Shown here: positions 1-9,278 of the stretch, in pieces
Position numbering within the stretch: the first letter of the stretch is position 1
Layout: each line of letters begins with the position of its first letter
DNA from: Loigolactobacillus bifermentans DSM 20003
Lineage (GTDB): Bacteria > Bacillota > Bacilli > Lactobacillales > Lactobacillaceae
Length of the DNA stretch: 37,102 bases
NCBI RefSeq assembly: GCF_001434575.1
Contig: NZ_AZDA01000016.1
Span: 1-37,102, forward strand
Reading direction: 5' to 3'
The notes under the pieces: model-generated
Databases searched by the model: none
The model's input: only the letters and a program-made list of their open reading frames with translations
What the model was told of the DNA's origin: nothing
Made by a program: the position numbers and the translations under genes

Positions 1-34
1 AAAAAGAGAAAGCCCAATGTAGCAACTTTCTCTT
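1..34 (-). terminator. Hairpin terminator, second one downstream of ldh
   Basis: On the minus strand the arms AAGAGAAAG and CTTTCTCTT pair perfectly around a 13-nt loop and run into a T tract at the window edge. It lies after a first terminator, so ldh ends in a tandem pair. Confidence 0.55.
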
Positions 35-46
35 GACTAATGGTAG

Positions 47-80
47 AAAATAAGCCATCCAAAACCGGATGACTTACTTT
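47..80 (-). terminator. Intrinsic terminator of ldh
   Basis: It begins 8 bp after the ldh stop codon. On the minus strand a stem formed by AAGTAAGTCATCC and GGATGGCTTATTTT closes on a short loop and is followed by T residues. Confidence 0.7.
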
Positions 81-88
81 TTTAAAGC

Positions 89-1078
<990 letters not shown>

Positions 1079-1080
1079 TT

Positions 1081-1095
1081 ATTAAGCGCTTTCAT
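1081..1095 (-). promoter_or_regulatory. Candidate cre (CcpA) site at the ldh promoter
   Basis: On the minus strand the sequence is ATGAAAGCGCTTAAT, matching the cre consensus WTGNAANCGNWNNCW with one mismatch. It overlaps the end of the -10 box and covers the likely transcription start. That position would favour repression or roadblock, although ldh is often CcpA-activated in this group, so the direction of control is uncertain. Confidence 0.55.
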
Positions 1096-1121
1096 TATAC
1101 CTCAAATATCAATTAATTCAA
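1094..1121 (-). promoter_or_regulatory. ldh promoter
   Basis: On the minus strand TTGAAT (1116-1121) is followed after 16 bp by a perfect TATAAT (1094-1099), about 45 bp upstream of the ldh start. Confidence 0.7.
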
Positions 1122-1148
1122 TTAAAATAATTAGAGTTAAAATGTAAT

Positions 1149-1351
1149 TTAATTACTATTTAAAGCGAAATCTGGTAACTGCATCTTTTTTTCACAAGCA
1201 TTGGCCGCTGCAAAGAGGTGCTTTAACCGCTCAAGGCCAATCTGCTCGTTACTCCGCAATACAATCACAGCTGACGTAATGACCTGTTTTACGCTAAATT
1301 CACAATCTAATTTAATCGCAAATTTATTTAAATTTGACGTACTATTACAGG
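1149..1351 (-). pseudogene. Possible gene remnant between lctP and ldh
   Basis: The 296-bp gap between lctP and ldh contains one minus-strand frame that stays open for about 65-70 codons, beginning inside the lctP 3' end in another frame. It has no usable start codon; the only ATG is 14 codons before the stop. The conceptual peptide looks protein-like, with segments such as ITSAVIVLRSNEQIGLERL and HLFAAANACEKK, and the middle is GC-richer than its flanks. I do not recognise the family. It may be the 3' end of a decayed gene, or chance. Confidence 0.3.
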
Positions 1352-2883
1352 TGAATCGCGTTGATCACCAAGCCTGAAACAAAGATCCAAAGACAAATGA
1401 CGATCAGGTACCCTAAGAAGTAAGTCATACTCTTTTTCAAAATAGTACCTTCGCTCCCCTGTAAATTCGTTGCGGCAGATGCCACCGCAATACTTTGTGG
1501 TGAGATCATCTTACCAGCAGTTGCCCCAACAGCGTTGGCCGCAACAACCCAATAAGTGCTATCGCCTAAGGTGCTGGCCGCTTGCCGTTGTAGGCTCCCA
1601 AACAAGACATTAGCAGATGTATCCGAACCGGTTACAAACGTCCCTAATGCCCCGATAACCGGTGCGATCAATGGGTATAGATTGCCTAGTAAGGCCACTA
1701 AGGTTGCGGCAATGATGGAAATCATGCCACTATATCCCATGACTTTCGCAAGTGCCACGATTGCACAAACCGTAATCAAGGTCGCAACCATTTGTTTGGC
1801 TGTTTGACCTAAAATTTTGATAATTTTACCAAATGGTAATTTTTGAATCAAACCGCCAATAATCGTCGCTAAAATAATCAACGTTCCTGGTGTTGAGATC
1901 CAATTAAATACATACGGCGCAGCGCCACTTCCGGTATAAATCGTGATACTCGATTTAATTCCTGTTAGTAAATGATTCAATGGTGGTACCAACGGCGATG
2001 CTAGCATAACGAACACGAAAACGAGAATGAAAGGTGTGGTGGCCAAAGTGAACTGCCCCACCGTTGGCAGATCCTTTTTTTGATCCGGCTGTTCCGGTTG
2101 CTTTTTCGCCTGCCAACGCGCAAATAAGACAACCACCACAATACAAACTAAGGAACCAACGATTGCTGGTAATTCTGCCCCTAGGAATTTAGCAACAATG
2201 ATTTGTGGAATCCCAAATGCCAGCCCAGCTGCCAATGTTGGCAGCCAGACCTCGCGGATGGCTTTGACACCGCCACCGATCAAAGCCACCATGATGAATG
2301 GAATGATCACGATCAACGGTAACATTTGTAAGGTTGCTAGATAGGACAAATGCCGCACATCTAAACCACTGATCTGCGCCAATGTTGTGACAGGCAAGCC
2401 AATCGCCCCAAAGGCAGTTGGCGTGGTATTCGCAATCAAACAAATCGTTGCTGCTAAAATCGGTTCAACTCCAAATGCAATCAGAATACTGGCAGGAATC
2501 GCCACAGCCGTTCCAAAACCGGCAATGGCTTCCAAAAAGCCGCCAAACCCCCAAGCGATAATCAAAACCAACAAACGTTTGTCACTGGTAATGCCAGAAA
2601 GTCCTTTCCGAATCGTTTCCATGCTGCCACTTTCGGTGGAAACATTATAGGTGAACACGGCCGCAATAATAATATACACGATCGGCCAGATCCCCATGAC
2701 AATCCCTTCCAGCGATGCAGTTACCGCATTAATAACGGACATTTTAAATGCAAAAATAGCGAGAAGCAAAGTTAACACTAATCCAATGGAACAAGCCTTA
2801 GCACCAGGTAGTTTCAAAACACCTAACGAAAAAATCAGCCAAATAATTGGTAGTAACGCGATTACAAATAAGCCTAATTTCAT
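1345..2883 (-). CDS. lctP: L-lactate permease
   Basis: Integral membrane transporter of 512 residues in the LctP/LldP family, which moves L-lactate (and glycolate in some relatives) with protons. Hydrophobic segments run along the entire length, about 12 or more. Family-typical stretches are GFGGFLEAIAGFGTAVAIP near residues 112-130, NTTPTAFGAIGLPVTTLA near 152-169, and a C-terminal SPQSIAVA segment. The ATG follows AAGGAGG with good spacing, and a promoter is visible upstream. With ldh next downstream it probably exports fermentation lactate or takes it back up. Lactobacilli often carry several paralogues, so substrate preference is not certain. Confidence 0.93.
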   Translation of the reverse strand: MKLGLFVIALLPIIWLIFSLGVLKLPGAKACSIGLVLTLLLAIFAFKMSVINAVTASLEGIVMGIWPIVYIIIAAVFTYNVSTESGSMETIRKGLSGITSDKRLLVLIIAWGFGGFLEAIAGFGTAVAIPASILIAFGVEPILAATICLIANTTPTAFGAIGLPVTTLAQISGLDVRHLSYLATLQMLPLIVIIPFIMVALIGGGVKAIREVWLPTLAAGLAFGIPQIIVAKFLGAELPAIVGSLVCIVVVVLFARWQAKKQPEQPDQKKDLPTVGQFTLATTPFILVFVFVMLASPLVPPLNHLLTGIKSSITIYTGSGAAPYVFNWISTPGTLIILATIIGGLIQKLPFGKIIKILGQTAKQMVATLITVCAIVALAKVMGYSGMISIIAATLVALLGNLYPLIAPVIGALGTFVTGSDTSANVLFGSLQRQAASTLGDSTYWVVAANAVGATAGKMISPQSIAVASAATNLQGSEGTILKKSMTYFLGYLIVICLWIFVSGLVINAIHL

Positions 2884-2929
2884 GGTAACGCCTCCTTGGT
2901 TTCACAATCTATATTTTACTGCTTATGTT

Positions 2930-2958
2930 ATTGTAACCGATTTCATATTGGTTGTCAT
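2930..2958 (-). promoter_or_regulatory. lctP promoter
   Basis: On the minus strand ATGACA (2953-2958) is followed after 17 bp by TACAAT (2930-2935). Each box has one mismatch to consensus. Confidence 0.6.
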
Positions 2959-2970
2959 TGAATTTACATG

Positions 2971-3012
2971 AAAAAAGTCTAAATAAGGTTTGACCCTTAC
3001 TTAGACTTTTTT
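2971..3012 (-). terminator. Terminator of the HAD-corA unit
   Basis: A near-perfect inverted repeat, AAAAAAGTCTAA... and ...TTAGACTTTTTT, lies 7 bp after the corA stop. It is T-rich on both strands, but only corA converges on it. Confidence 0.85.
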
Positions 3013-3019
3013 CACAATA

Positions 3020-3928
3020 CTAGAATTTACCCCGTTTTCGAAACTCATAAATTAAGCTGCCAATGATCACCACTGATAACAGCACGATCAAGATCCAAGT
3101 CCAACGACTACGAGATAATGGTAAGCCAACATTCATCCCGTAAAAGCCCGTAATAATCGTTGGTACCGTCAGTGCTAGCGACCAAACTGTCAGAAAACCC
3201 ATGGTATGATTTAAGTCATTATTCACCAAGCTATCAAAAGTTTGCGCCACCCGATCGACCACTTCGGTTTCCAAGCTGGTCATCTCACTGATCTGTTGTG
3301 CTTCGATCAAAGCGTCCTCTAATAATTCTTCCTCACCCACTGATGCAACCCCTAAAACGGTTTTATCTAAATGAGTCAACAACTCTAAATTATTTTGTGT
3401 GGCGCTGATCAGAAAGGTCAACGTTTGCTGTAAATAGGATAACGCGACTAAATCACGATTGGCCCGTGATTGATTTAAAAGTTTATCCAAGCGATTCCGC
3501 TCTTTGGTGACATATTTTAAAACGGGTAAATATTGGTCGATTAAATTTTTAATGGCCGTTAAACAAAAGGCAACTGGCGTCCCTAACGTTTCATCAGCCC
3601 CGCAACGGGTCAATAAAAATTCAATATCTGGCAATTCTTGTTGGTTAAACGTAAAGACCTGCTGATTCTTGATCAAAAATCCGATTGGTTCTGAAACATA
3701 ACGCACGCCGGTTTGCTGCTGTAACCGTCGTGGTGCGTGCGTGATGATCAATTGTTCACCAGTTTCTTCCGAATCAGTATAGTTGGCACGTTCATCCGGA
3801 TCAGTGACATAAACCAGCATTTCATCCGACAAACCATATTGCTGTTTTAATTGTTGTTGATCCGCTTGCGTTAACCTGGTTGTCGCAATCCAAGCGATTC
3901 CCGCACGTGTGGTTCTTTCTCTGATCAT
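3020..3928 (-). CDS. CorA-family divalent cation (Mg2+) transporter
   Basis: Protein of 302 residues with a large hydrophilic N-terminal region and two C-terminal membrane helices. The diagnostic GMN motif (YGMNVGLP) is at residues 264-266, at the end of the first helix. The second helix (about 276-293) ends in a short basic tail. CorA proteins form pentameric Mg2+ (sometimes Co2+/Ni2+) channels in the plasma membrane. The ATG follows GTGAGGG. It starts 10 bp after the stop of the HAD phosphatase gene, so the two are likely co-transcribed. The family is secure; the transported ion is inferred. Confidence 0.92.
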   Translation of the reverse strand: MIRERTTRAGIAWIATTRLTQADQQQLKQQYGLSDEMLVYVTDPDERANYTDSEETGEQLIITHAPRRLQQQTGVRYVSEPIGFLIKNQQVFTFNQQELPDIEFLLTRCGADETLGTPVAFCLTAIKNLIDQYLPVLKYVTKERNRLDKLLNQSRANRDLVALSYLQQTLTFLISATQNNLELLTHLDKTVLGVASVGEEELLEDALIEAQQISEMTSLETEVVDRVAQTFDSLVNNDLNHTMGFLTVWSLALTVPTIITGFYGMNVGLPLSRSRWTWILIVLLSVVIIGSLIYEFRKRGKF

Positions 3929-3938
3929 CTGCTGGCCC

Positions 3939-4742
3939 TCACTTTTCTGGTAACCAGTTGAAATGCTGACAAGCCGCTAAAATGCCATCATCCGTGTTTT
4001 TTAAAGTGACATAGTCTGCCATAGCCTTTAGCGCTGGTACGGCATTTCCCATGGCAATACTGGTCCATTGTGGGTCAAACATCACTCGGTCATTCATCCC
4101 GTCACCAAATACCACCACATCTGTTACCGGTGCTTGTAGTTGCGCCATTACTTCCAAAATCCCCCGATGCTTTTCATCATACTGAAAAACCAAGTAAGGT
4201 GCTTCAAAGCGCAAATAACCTAAGCTATCTTTCAACGTTAATCGGGCTTCTTCCGCCTGCGGAATGGCCACATAAATTTTAAAAATTTGCGAAAGTTGTC
4301 GATAATCAAATTGTGGGTCAATATGATACGTTGTGGGTTCCTGACGGGGACCAGCTTGTTGCCGAAATAAATCATTGCTAGCATAAACCGCATCTGAATC
4401 TGCTGGCGCCACCAAAACCCCATAGCCAAGGTCAGTGGCCTGCTGAATCAAGGCCTGCGCTTTCGTCAAATTTAATGGCCGATTATATAACAATTGGTCA
4501 TTTAACACCAAGGCACCACCACCTGCGCACAACATATTGTGTAGTCCCATAGCCTGCATAAATGGCTGTGCTTTATAGTAAGCCCGACCTGTAGCCAACG
4601 TCACAAAATGACCGGCTGCTTGGAGGGCCTGTAGCGTTGGTTTCACAGATGGAACCACTTGCTTGGTGCGGTTATCCGTTAACGTGCCATCAATATCAAA
4701 GAAGAAATACTTTTTCAAGTTCCTCACATCCACTTCGCTCAA
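3939..4742 (-). CDS. Cof-type HAD-superfamily phosphatase
   Basis: Cytoplasmic hydrolase of the Cof/YidA-type (class IIB cap) HAD family, which dephosphorylates small phosphorylated metabolites. It shows motif I FFDIDGTLTDN near residues 15-25, motif II in VTLATGRA, and motif III/IV FGDGMNDRVMF near the C terminus. The longest frame gives 267 residues from a TTG start with no clear ribosome binding site. An alternative TTG directly before KKYFFFDIDG, about nine codons later with GTGAGG just upstream, would fit the family better, so the exact N terminus is uncertain. It lies directly upstream of corA. Substrate unknown. Confidence 0.88.
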   Translation of the reverse strand: MSEVDVRNLKKYFFFDIDGTLTDNRTKQVVPSVKPTLQALQAAGHFVTLATGRAYYKAQPFMQAMGLHNMLCAGGGALVLNDQLLYNRPLNLTKAQALIQQATDLGYGVLVAPADSDAVYASNDLFRQQAGPRQEPTTYHIDPQFDYRQLSQIFKIYVAIPQAEEARLTLKDSLGYLRFEAPYLVFQYDEKHRGILEVMAQLQAPVTDVVVFGDGMNDRVMFDPQWTSIAMGNAVPALKAMADYVTLKNTDDGILAACQHFNWLPEK

Positions 4743-4804
4743 TCTCGTTAATGCTAATGTTATTATGAACTTTTTTACAAAGAATTGACAAGTACCCGTG
4801 AAAT

Positions 4805-4836
4805 TTGGTCCGTTTAACCCTGCTTTGGTTTATAAT
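4805..4836 (+). promoter_or_regulatory. Weak promoter upstream of the plus-strand membrane gene
   Basis: A perfect TATAAT at 4831-4836 is preceded by only a weak -35 (TTGGTC, 4805-4810, spacing 20). A TTGACA at 4785-4790 is too far away to match this -10. Confidence 0.4.
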
Positions 4837-4878
4837 AGCTTTATAAAACTTGATTTTAAAGAATCCGGAGACTTGCGT

Positions 4879-5511
4879 ATGGAGAGCCCTTTGCAACGTG
4901 AACAACGTTATAACTTTGTTTTGATTGGCCTCACAGGCCTATTACTTGTATCCTTAAATTTAACCCGCAATCCATTGACTCATTTGATCAACACCTTAGG
5001 TAATCTGTTAGCTGTACCATTTCATTTACAACTATTAAACCGTTTACTGGCTCTTTTAGGGCATCCTGTCGCGGCGTGGCTTTATTTAATCCTGTTGGCT
5101 GGCTTATTGGTGGCCCTTGATCATCGTGACCAGGCGTTTAGCAGCTTAGGCATCGCTTTAGTGGGCATCCCAATTTTTGCGGTTATACGCTACTTTTACC
5201 ATGTGCTGGGAACTACTTTTAAACTAACCGTTCAATTGGATTACCGCCATTTTTGCTTTGCATTAACCCTACTGCTCATTTACACCAGCTTGCGGCCTTA
5301 CTACAAAGAAGTCCGCTTACGTCAGTTGAATAGTTTATTATTCAGTCTGATTGCGATTTGTGATTGCCTCATTGCATTGCAACTAACGAAAACCAATTTA
5401 ACCACGTTAGCACTTGATTATAGTCTGAGTTATATTTGGCTCCTTTGCGGCTGGGTGGCCACACCAGTCATTCTAAAATGGCGTGACCGATTACATTATC
5501 CACTGAAATAG
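4879..5511 (+). CDS. Integral membrane protein, function unknown
   Basis: Protein of 210 residues from the ATG at 4879, which follows CCGGAG by 8 bp. The frame is open further upstream, but that extension would overlap the promoter. About six hydrophobic segments are visible: near residues 13-25, 36-55, 66-85, 94-112, 131-145 and 160-205. Short charged loops (DHRDQ, RPYYKEVRLRQ) separate them, and the end is basic (KWRDRLHYPLK). I recognise no family motif. It is divergent from the HAD-corA unit and followed by its own terminator, so it is probably monocistronic. Confidence 0.7.
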   Translation: MESPLQREQRYNFVLIGLTGLLLVSLNLTRNPLTHLINTLGNLLAVPFHLQLLNRLLALLGHPVAAWLYLILLAGLLVALDHRDQAFSSLGIALVGIPIFAVIRYFYHVLGTTFKLTVQLDYRHFCFALTLLLIYTSLRPYYKEVRLRQLNSLLFSLIAICDCLIALQLTKTNLTTLALDYSLSYIWLLCGWVATPVILKWRDRLHYPLK

Positions 5512-5518
5512 CCCATTT

Positions 5519-5563
5519 AAAAATGGCATTTAAACCGGTTGCTGGTTTAAATGCCATTTTTTT
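5519..5563. terminator. Bidirectional terminator between convergent genes
   Basis: Arms AAAATGGCATTTAAACC and GGTTTAAATGCCATTTT pair perfectly around a 7-nt loop, with A and T tracts on either side. It serves the plus-strand membrane gene and the minus-strand rRNA methyltransferase gene. Confidence 0.92.
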
Positions 5564-5570
5564 GTCACCT

Positions 5571-6947
5571 TTATTCTGCCGCTTCAAAGCGCAGCCCTTT
5601 CGGAAAGAAATTCTTAACAGTGCCATTGACTAATTTACCAAACCCAACTGTTTTGGCTTGGTAAGTTAATAAGACCCAATGCTTGCCTGTTTCAACAGTC
5701 TTAAAGGTATCCCCGTGGACATAAGCGCGATAATCGGCAGCTGATAGGGCCAGATGATGGCGCGCAGCGGTTGCTTTTAAAGCCAATGCCAAGGCGTAGC
5801 TAGGCTCAAAGCGCTGCCGCTTTAATGTGCCTAAGTGCAAACCAGGCCGAACGACTTTCAACTGTGTCAGATCCAACGTTTCTGGGCTTAAATACAACTG
5901 ATCCCCAAACACCACCAGATCACCATTTAACGTGCAATTAAGATTATTTTTTTCAAATGCTTGCCAAAGTGCCACTTGATCTTGATCCGGCAAAGTTTTA
6001 CGACGTGGTTGTTTCCCTTTCTTCGCCTTTTTTTTAGGTTTAGTCACCGGTACTTCAGCGGTTGCCGCACGTTGTAACAACGCCATAAAATGTCCTTCAC
6101 CGTCAATGTGATGTGGAAATAAGCGCACGGCTTGTGCCAATTCTGGATTGCCATCTGCCCAGTCCGGCCGCCCAGCAGTCATCCCTGGATAGCGTTTGAT
6201 CGGCTGTAAGCGAAACTCAGGATAGTTGGCCAATACCCACGCCATCATTTGTTCATCCTCTTCGGGACTAAACGTACACGTGGAATAAACCAAATGTCCA
6301 CCAGGTCGCACCATTTTTAAGGCTTCTGTCATGATCTCACGTTGACGTGTGGCGCATTTTGCAGGGTAATCTGGGGTCCAATAAGCCTGTGCCGCAGGAT
6401 CTTTTCGAAACATGCCTTCACCGGAACAAGGCGCATCTACCAAAATCGTATCAAAAAAAGCCGGAAAACGCGGCGCTAAATGAGCCGGACTTTCGTTTAA
6501 GATCACTGCATTTTGAATCCCAAACCGCTCAACATTTTCTGCTAGGATCCGAGCGCGTTTCGGCATGATCTCATTTGACACCAAAAGGCCTTGCTGCTGC
6601 ATAAAACTCGCCAAATAAGTGGTTTTGCCACCAGGCGCGGCGCAAAGGTCCAATACCCGTTCGCCTGGCTGAGGTGCTGCAATTGCCGCCACATACATGG
6701 CACTGGGCTCTTGACTATACACATAGCCGGCTTGGTGATCAACCTGTCGCCCATTGACGGCGCCATAATAACCCCATTTTGCATAAGGGACGGGCCTGCT
6801 TAAATCCAAGGCCACTTCGGTTGGGTTCGGTTTTAACGGATTAATGCGAAATCCCTTATGCCGAGGTTGTTGAAAGCTTTCAAAGAAAGCCGGTGCTTCT
6901 GCGCCTAATAATTGCTGATATTTTTTAACAAATCCTTCTGGTAACAA
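5571..6947 (-). CDS. rsmF: RsmF/NOL1/Nop2/Sun-family RNA (cytosine-C5) methyltransferase
   Basis: Cytoplasmic SAM-dependent enzyme of 458 residues that methylates cytosine C5 in 16S rRNA in studied relatives. The SAM-binding APGGKT is at residues 104-109. The two catalytic cysteines are visible: Cys174 in DAPCSGEGM and Cys224 in YSTCTFSPEEDE. A basic linker rich in Lys near residues 300-320 leads to the C-terminal RNA-binding region typical of Firmicutes RsmF. The start is a TTG preceded by AGAAGGGAA. It begins 15 bp after the stop of the membrane protein gene at 6963-7940. The target base is inferred from the family. Confidence 0.9.
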   Translation of the reverse strand: MLPEGFVKKYQQLLGAEAPAFFESFQQPRHKGFRINPLKPNPTEVALDLSRPVPYAKWGYYGAVNGRQVDHQAGYVYSQEPSAMYVAAIAAPQPGERVLDLCAAPGGKTTYLASFMQQQGLLVSNEIMPKRARILAENVERFGIQNAVILNESPAHLAPRFPAFFDTILVDAPCSGEGMFRKDPAAQAYWTPDYPAKCATRQREIMTEALKMVRPGGHLVYSTCTFSPEEDEQMMAWVLANYPEFRLQPIKRYPGMTAGRPDWADGNPELAQAVRLFPHHIDGEGHFMALLQRAATAEVPVTKPKKKAKKGKQPRRKTLPDQDQVALWQAFEKNNLNCTLNGDLVVFGDQLYLSPETLDLTQLKVVRPGLHLGTLKRQRFEPSYALALALKATAARHHLALSAADYRAYVHGDTFKTVETGKHWVLLTYQAKTVGFGKLVNGTVKNFFPKGLRFEAAE

Positions 6948-6962
6948 ACTTAAAATTCCCTT

Positions 6963-7940
6963 CTATTGAACGGTTTGATGGCCAATCCGGTGTAAACGAA
7001 CGGCAAAATAGCCAACCGTTACCAGATAATAGAAAATCAGCAAACTGATCAAATCTTGATATTGCAATACATATAACCGCGAGATTGCCAACAATGTAGT
7101 GACGACCATACTCAATAATAGGCTGAGCATAAAACCACGTAATTCATGCCAGCGCACTTGATGACGAACCTGTGCGCCAATCGAATGCTTTTGGGCCATT
7201 TGTCGAACAGCAAAAAGCCATACTTCAGCCACCAATAAACTTAAGCCTAACGTCACAATATTACTGATAATGAACCACCAATACTGTTTCAGCCAAGCCC
7301 GCCCGACTAACGGCGTGTTTTGGGTGACCAATTTCTGTGTTTGTTGGGCCTTTAGAACATGCTGAAAAGTGCTTAAATGACTCAAAGTTGGTTTACCATC
7401 AATGACGATTTTAAAGTGGCTTAATGATTGGTTGGTTAAACTTTGCACCGGCGACGTCGTGATAAAAATTTGTGAATCCAAGCGACTGGCCTGTTGATTG
7501 CCTACCACCCCAATCACTGAAATGTAACGCCCTTTAAATTTCAAATAGCTTTGTTGCGTCGGACGATACAACGTTTTGGCAACTTTTTTACCAACAACGG
7601 CAACTGGTACTTGCGATTGAAAATCATCATCTGTAAAAAAACGACCTGATAATAACGGCAGTGTTTTAAAATCACCTGCACCGTAGAGATAGGTGATCTT
7701 CGTATTTGGGACCTGGTATTGGATCTGATAATTCGTTAATTGCTTTTGCTGCTTCAAGGCCTGATTAACTGCCATAATCGACTGATGTCGCTTACTTTTT
7801 AAAACATAAGCAGACTCTGATAACCCACCACGATCTAAGATTTTTTGATAGGCGATTCGATTCATTTGACTAAAACTAAAGACGATTAAAAACGTAATGC
7901 CCATCATGAAAAGAATGAGCAACCACCTGCGTTTGATCAC
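6963..7940 (-). CDS. MacB/FtsX-like ABC-permease-type membrane protein
   Basis: Protein of 325 residues with the layout of an MacB/FtsX permease. It has one N-terminal membrane helix (about residues 7-25), a long extracellular domain (about 30-215) with a MacB-like segment near PLLSGRFFTDDDF, and three C-terminal helices (about 220-245, 265-290, 295-315). The start is GTG after AGGTGA. No ATPase subunit is encoded nearby, so it is either an orphan permease or a relict working with an ATPase elsewhere. It is transcribed just before the rsmF gene. The cargo is unknown, and the assignment rests on architecture more than motif. Confidence 0.6.
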   Translation of the reverse strand: MIKRRWLLILFMMGITFLIVFSFSQMNRIAYQKILDRGGLSESAYVLKSKRHQSIMAVNQALKQQKQLTNYQIQYQVPNTKITYLYGAGDFKTLPLLSGRFFTDDDFQSQVPVAVVGKKVAKTLYRPTQQSYLKFKGRYISVIGVVGNQQASRLDSQIFITTSPVQSLTNQSLSHFKIVIDGKPTLSHLSTFQHVLKAQQTQKLVTQNTPLVGRAWLKQYWWFIISNIVTLGLSLLVAEVWLFAVRQMAQKHSIGAQVRHQVRWHELRGFMLSLLLSMVVTTLLAISRLYVLQYQDLISLLIFYYLVTVGYFAVRLHRIGHQTVQ

Positions 7941-8012
7941 TTTGCATCACCTGTATTTTCTGAAATATCTATTTAAGCATACCGAGGTTCCGTTTGAAAG
8001 TCAAAAGCAGTC

Positions 8013-8774
8013 TTAGCTCACCCAAAATACTTGCTCTTGAACCAGATCAAACGGCGCAAAATGGCGATTTAATTGTTGTACTTGCCGATCTTGTCGGTAG
8101 TGCGCCCCCTGCCAAAAGGCCGAACTACCAGTACACCCATCTTTTTCACCAATACAAAGTAGCGGCACCTGAGGACAACATTGACGGATCAACTGTAACA
8201 CTTGCCAATCAATTGGCACACCATCTGGACTCCAACTCATCACAATGTAATCGACAGTAGCCCCATAGGTGCGAACAGCGGTTAAGGCGTCCATTGCCTG
8301 AACGGCCGTTACCAACTGGCGCCCAGTTTCATTTTCAGCGACCCATTCCAAGGTATCTGTTGCAATCACCATTTGGCCTAAGTGCCGTAAGCCAGCACTA
8401 ATATACCCATTACCTGCCATAATTTCTAAATAGCGCTTGCCTGGTAAACGCGCCAAATCAGCAATCAGTGCCGGTGTGGTATGCGACCAGATGCCATAAG
8501 TGCTGGCTAAATACTCGCGGTAATCGTCAAGGACTTGGGTCAACTGTGTCACCGTATGCGCCAGTGCAGTCTCTGGTTGCGTCGGATCCAGTTGAAACAA
8601 ATCCAAAAACAAAGTTGGCGCAACCGTCAATTCAGGAACTGCAAGTGGTAACTGGCCTTGCTTTAAGCGATGATCGTTGCGCAAAATGGCATCGAGCTGC
8701 TGCCAAACCGCTGGCAAAGACGACAATTGCCGACGTAGTGTTTGCACTTGTTGCAAATAATCTGAAGCAACCAT
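8013..8774 (-). CDS. SAM-dependent methyltransferase-like protein
   Basis: About 253 residues from the ATG at 8774, which has AGGAAG 7 nt upstream. An in-frame TTG six codons earlier would place that ribosome binding site inside the gene, so I reject it. The central part has a Rossmann-like SAM-binding motif, LEIMAGNGYISAGL, followed by an acidic residue at the next strand end (IATDTLEW). The later strand VDYIVMSWSPDG fits a class I methyltransferase fold. I cannot name the substrate. It follows the DUF59 gene but a terminator lies between them, so it may be transcribed separately or by read-through. Confidence 0.6.
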   Translation of the reverse strand: MVASDYLQQVQTLRRQLSSLPAVWQQLDAILRNDHRLKQGQLPLAVPELTVAPTLFLDLFQLDPTQPETALAHTVTQLTQVLDDYREYLASTYGIWSHTTPALIADLARLPGKRYLEIMAGNGYISAGLRHLGQMVIATDTLEWVAENETGRQLVTAVQAMDALTAVRTYGATVDYIVMSWSPDGVPIDWQVLQLIRQCCPQVPLLCIGEKDGCTGSSAFWQGAHYRQDRQVQQLNRHFAPFDLVQEQVFWVS

Positions 8775-8794
8775 CTGATACTTCCTTTCCAAAC

Positions 8795-8822
8795 AAAAAA
8801 CCCTCTTGTTTTCGCAAGAAGG
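8795..8822 (-). terminator. Terminator after the DUF59 gene
   Basis: On the minus strand CCTTCTTG and CAAGAGGG pair around a 6-nt loop and are followed by six T residues. It lies between the DUF59 stop (8839) and the methyltransferase start (8774). Confidence 0.75.
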
Positions 8823-8838
8823 CTCCTGTCATCATAGA

Positions 8839-9192
8839 CTAGTGAATCCCTAACGCAATGCGTGCGTAACGACTCATTTTATCAACTGACCAAGCGGGAT
8901 ACCAAACCAGTTCAACCTCAACATCTTTGACTTCTGGAATCTCGTGCATCGCTTGATTGATCTCATCATTTAATAAATCGGACAAAGGACAACCCATTGT
9001 CGTTAACGTCATTTTAATATGGCAAAGGCCAGCTTCATTTAAATCGATACCATAAATCAAGCCTAAATTGACAACATCAATGCCGAGTTCTGGATCAATA
9101 ACAGACTCTAACGCCGTTAAAATACGATCTTTGATCTCTTCGGCATTTTGGTCTTGTTCTGAAGTTGCTTGTGCTTTTTCTTCTTCGCTCAT
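8839..9192 (-). CDS. MIP18/DUF59-family iron-sulfur cluster assembly factor
   Basis: Small cytoplasmic protein of 117 residues in the family of SufT, PaaD and MIP18, which helps iron-sulfur cluster assembly or delivery. Typical features are DPELGIDVVNLGLIYG in the first half, the conserved cysteine in TMGCPLSD, and VELVWYPAW near the end. The N terminus is an acidic, Gln/Glu-rich extension. The ATG at 9192 has AAAGAGGTGG upstream; a GTG three codons earlier lies within that site and is rejected. No suf genes are visible nearby, so its partners must be elsewhere. Confidence 0.88.
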   Translation of the reverse strand: MSEEEKAQATSEQDQNAEEIKDRILTALESVIDPELGIDVVNLGLIYGIDLNEAGLCHIKMTLTTMGCPLSDLLNDEINQAMHEIPEVKDVEVELVWYPAWSVDKMSRYARIALGIH

Positions 9193-9229
9193 GAGTGCCA
9201 CCTCTTTATAAGTTCTATTTACTTACCTG

Positions 9230-9258
9230 ATTATAACGCTATCATCGGTAAATGAGAA
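9230..9258 (-). promoter_or_regulatory. Promoter of the DUF59 gene
   Basis: On the minus strand TTCTCA (9253-9258) is followed after 17 bp by TATAAT (9230-9235), 37 bp upstream of the start codon. Confidence 0.55.
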
Positions 9259-9278
9259 GCACTTTCAATTATAGATGA

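Noticed and set aside
4798-4878. Longer N terminus for the plus-strand membrane protein
   Set aside because: The extra 27 codons include the TATAAT promoter box, and the ATG at 4879 has a ribosome binding site.
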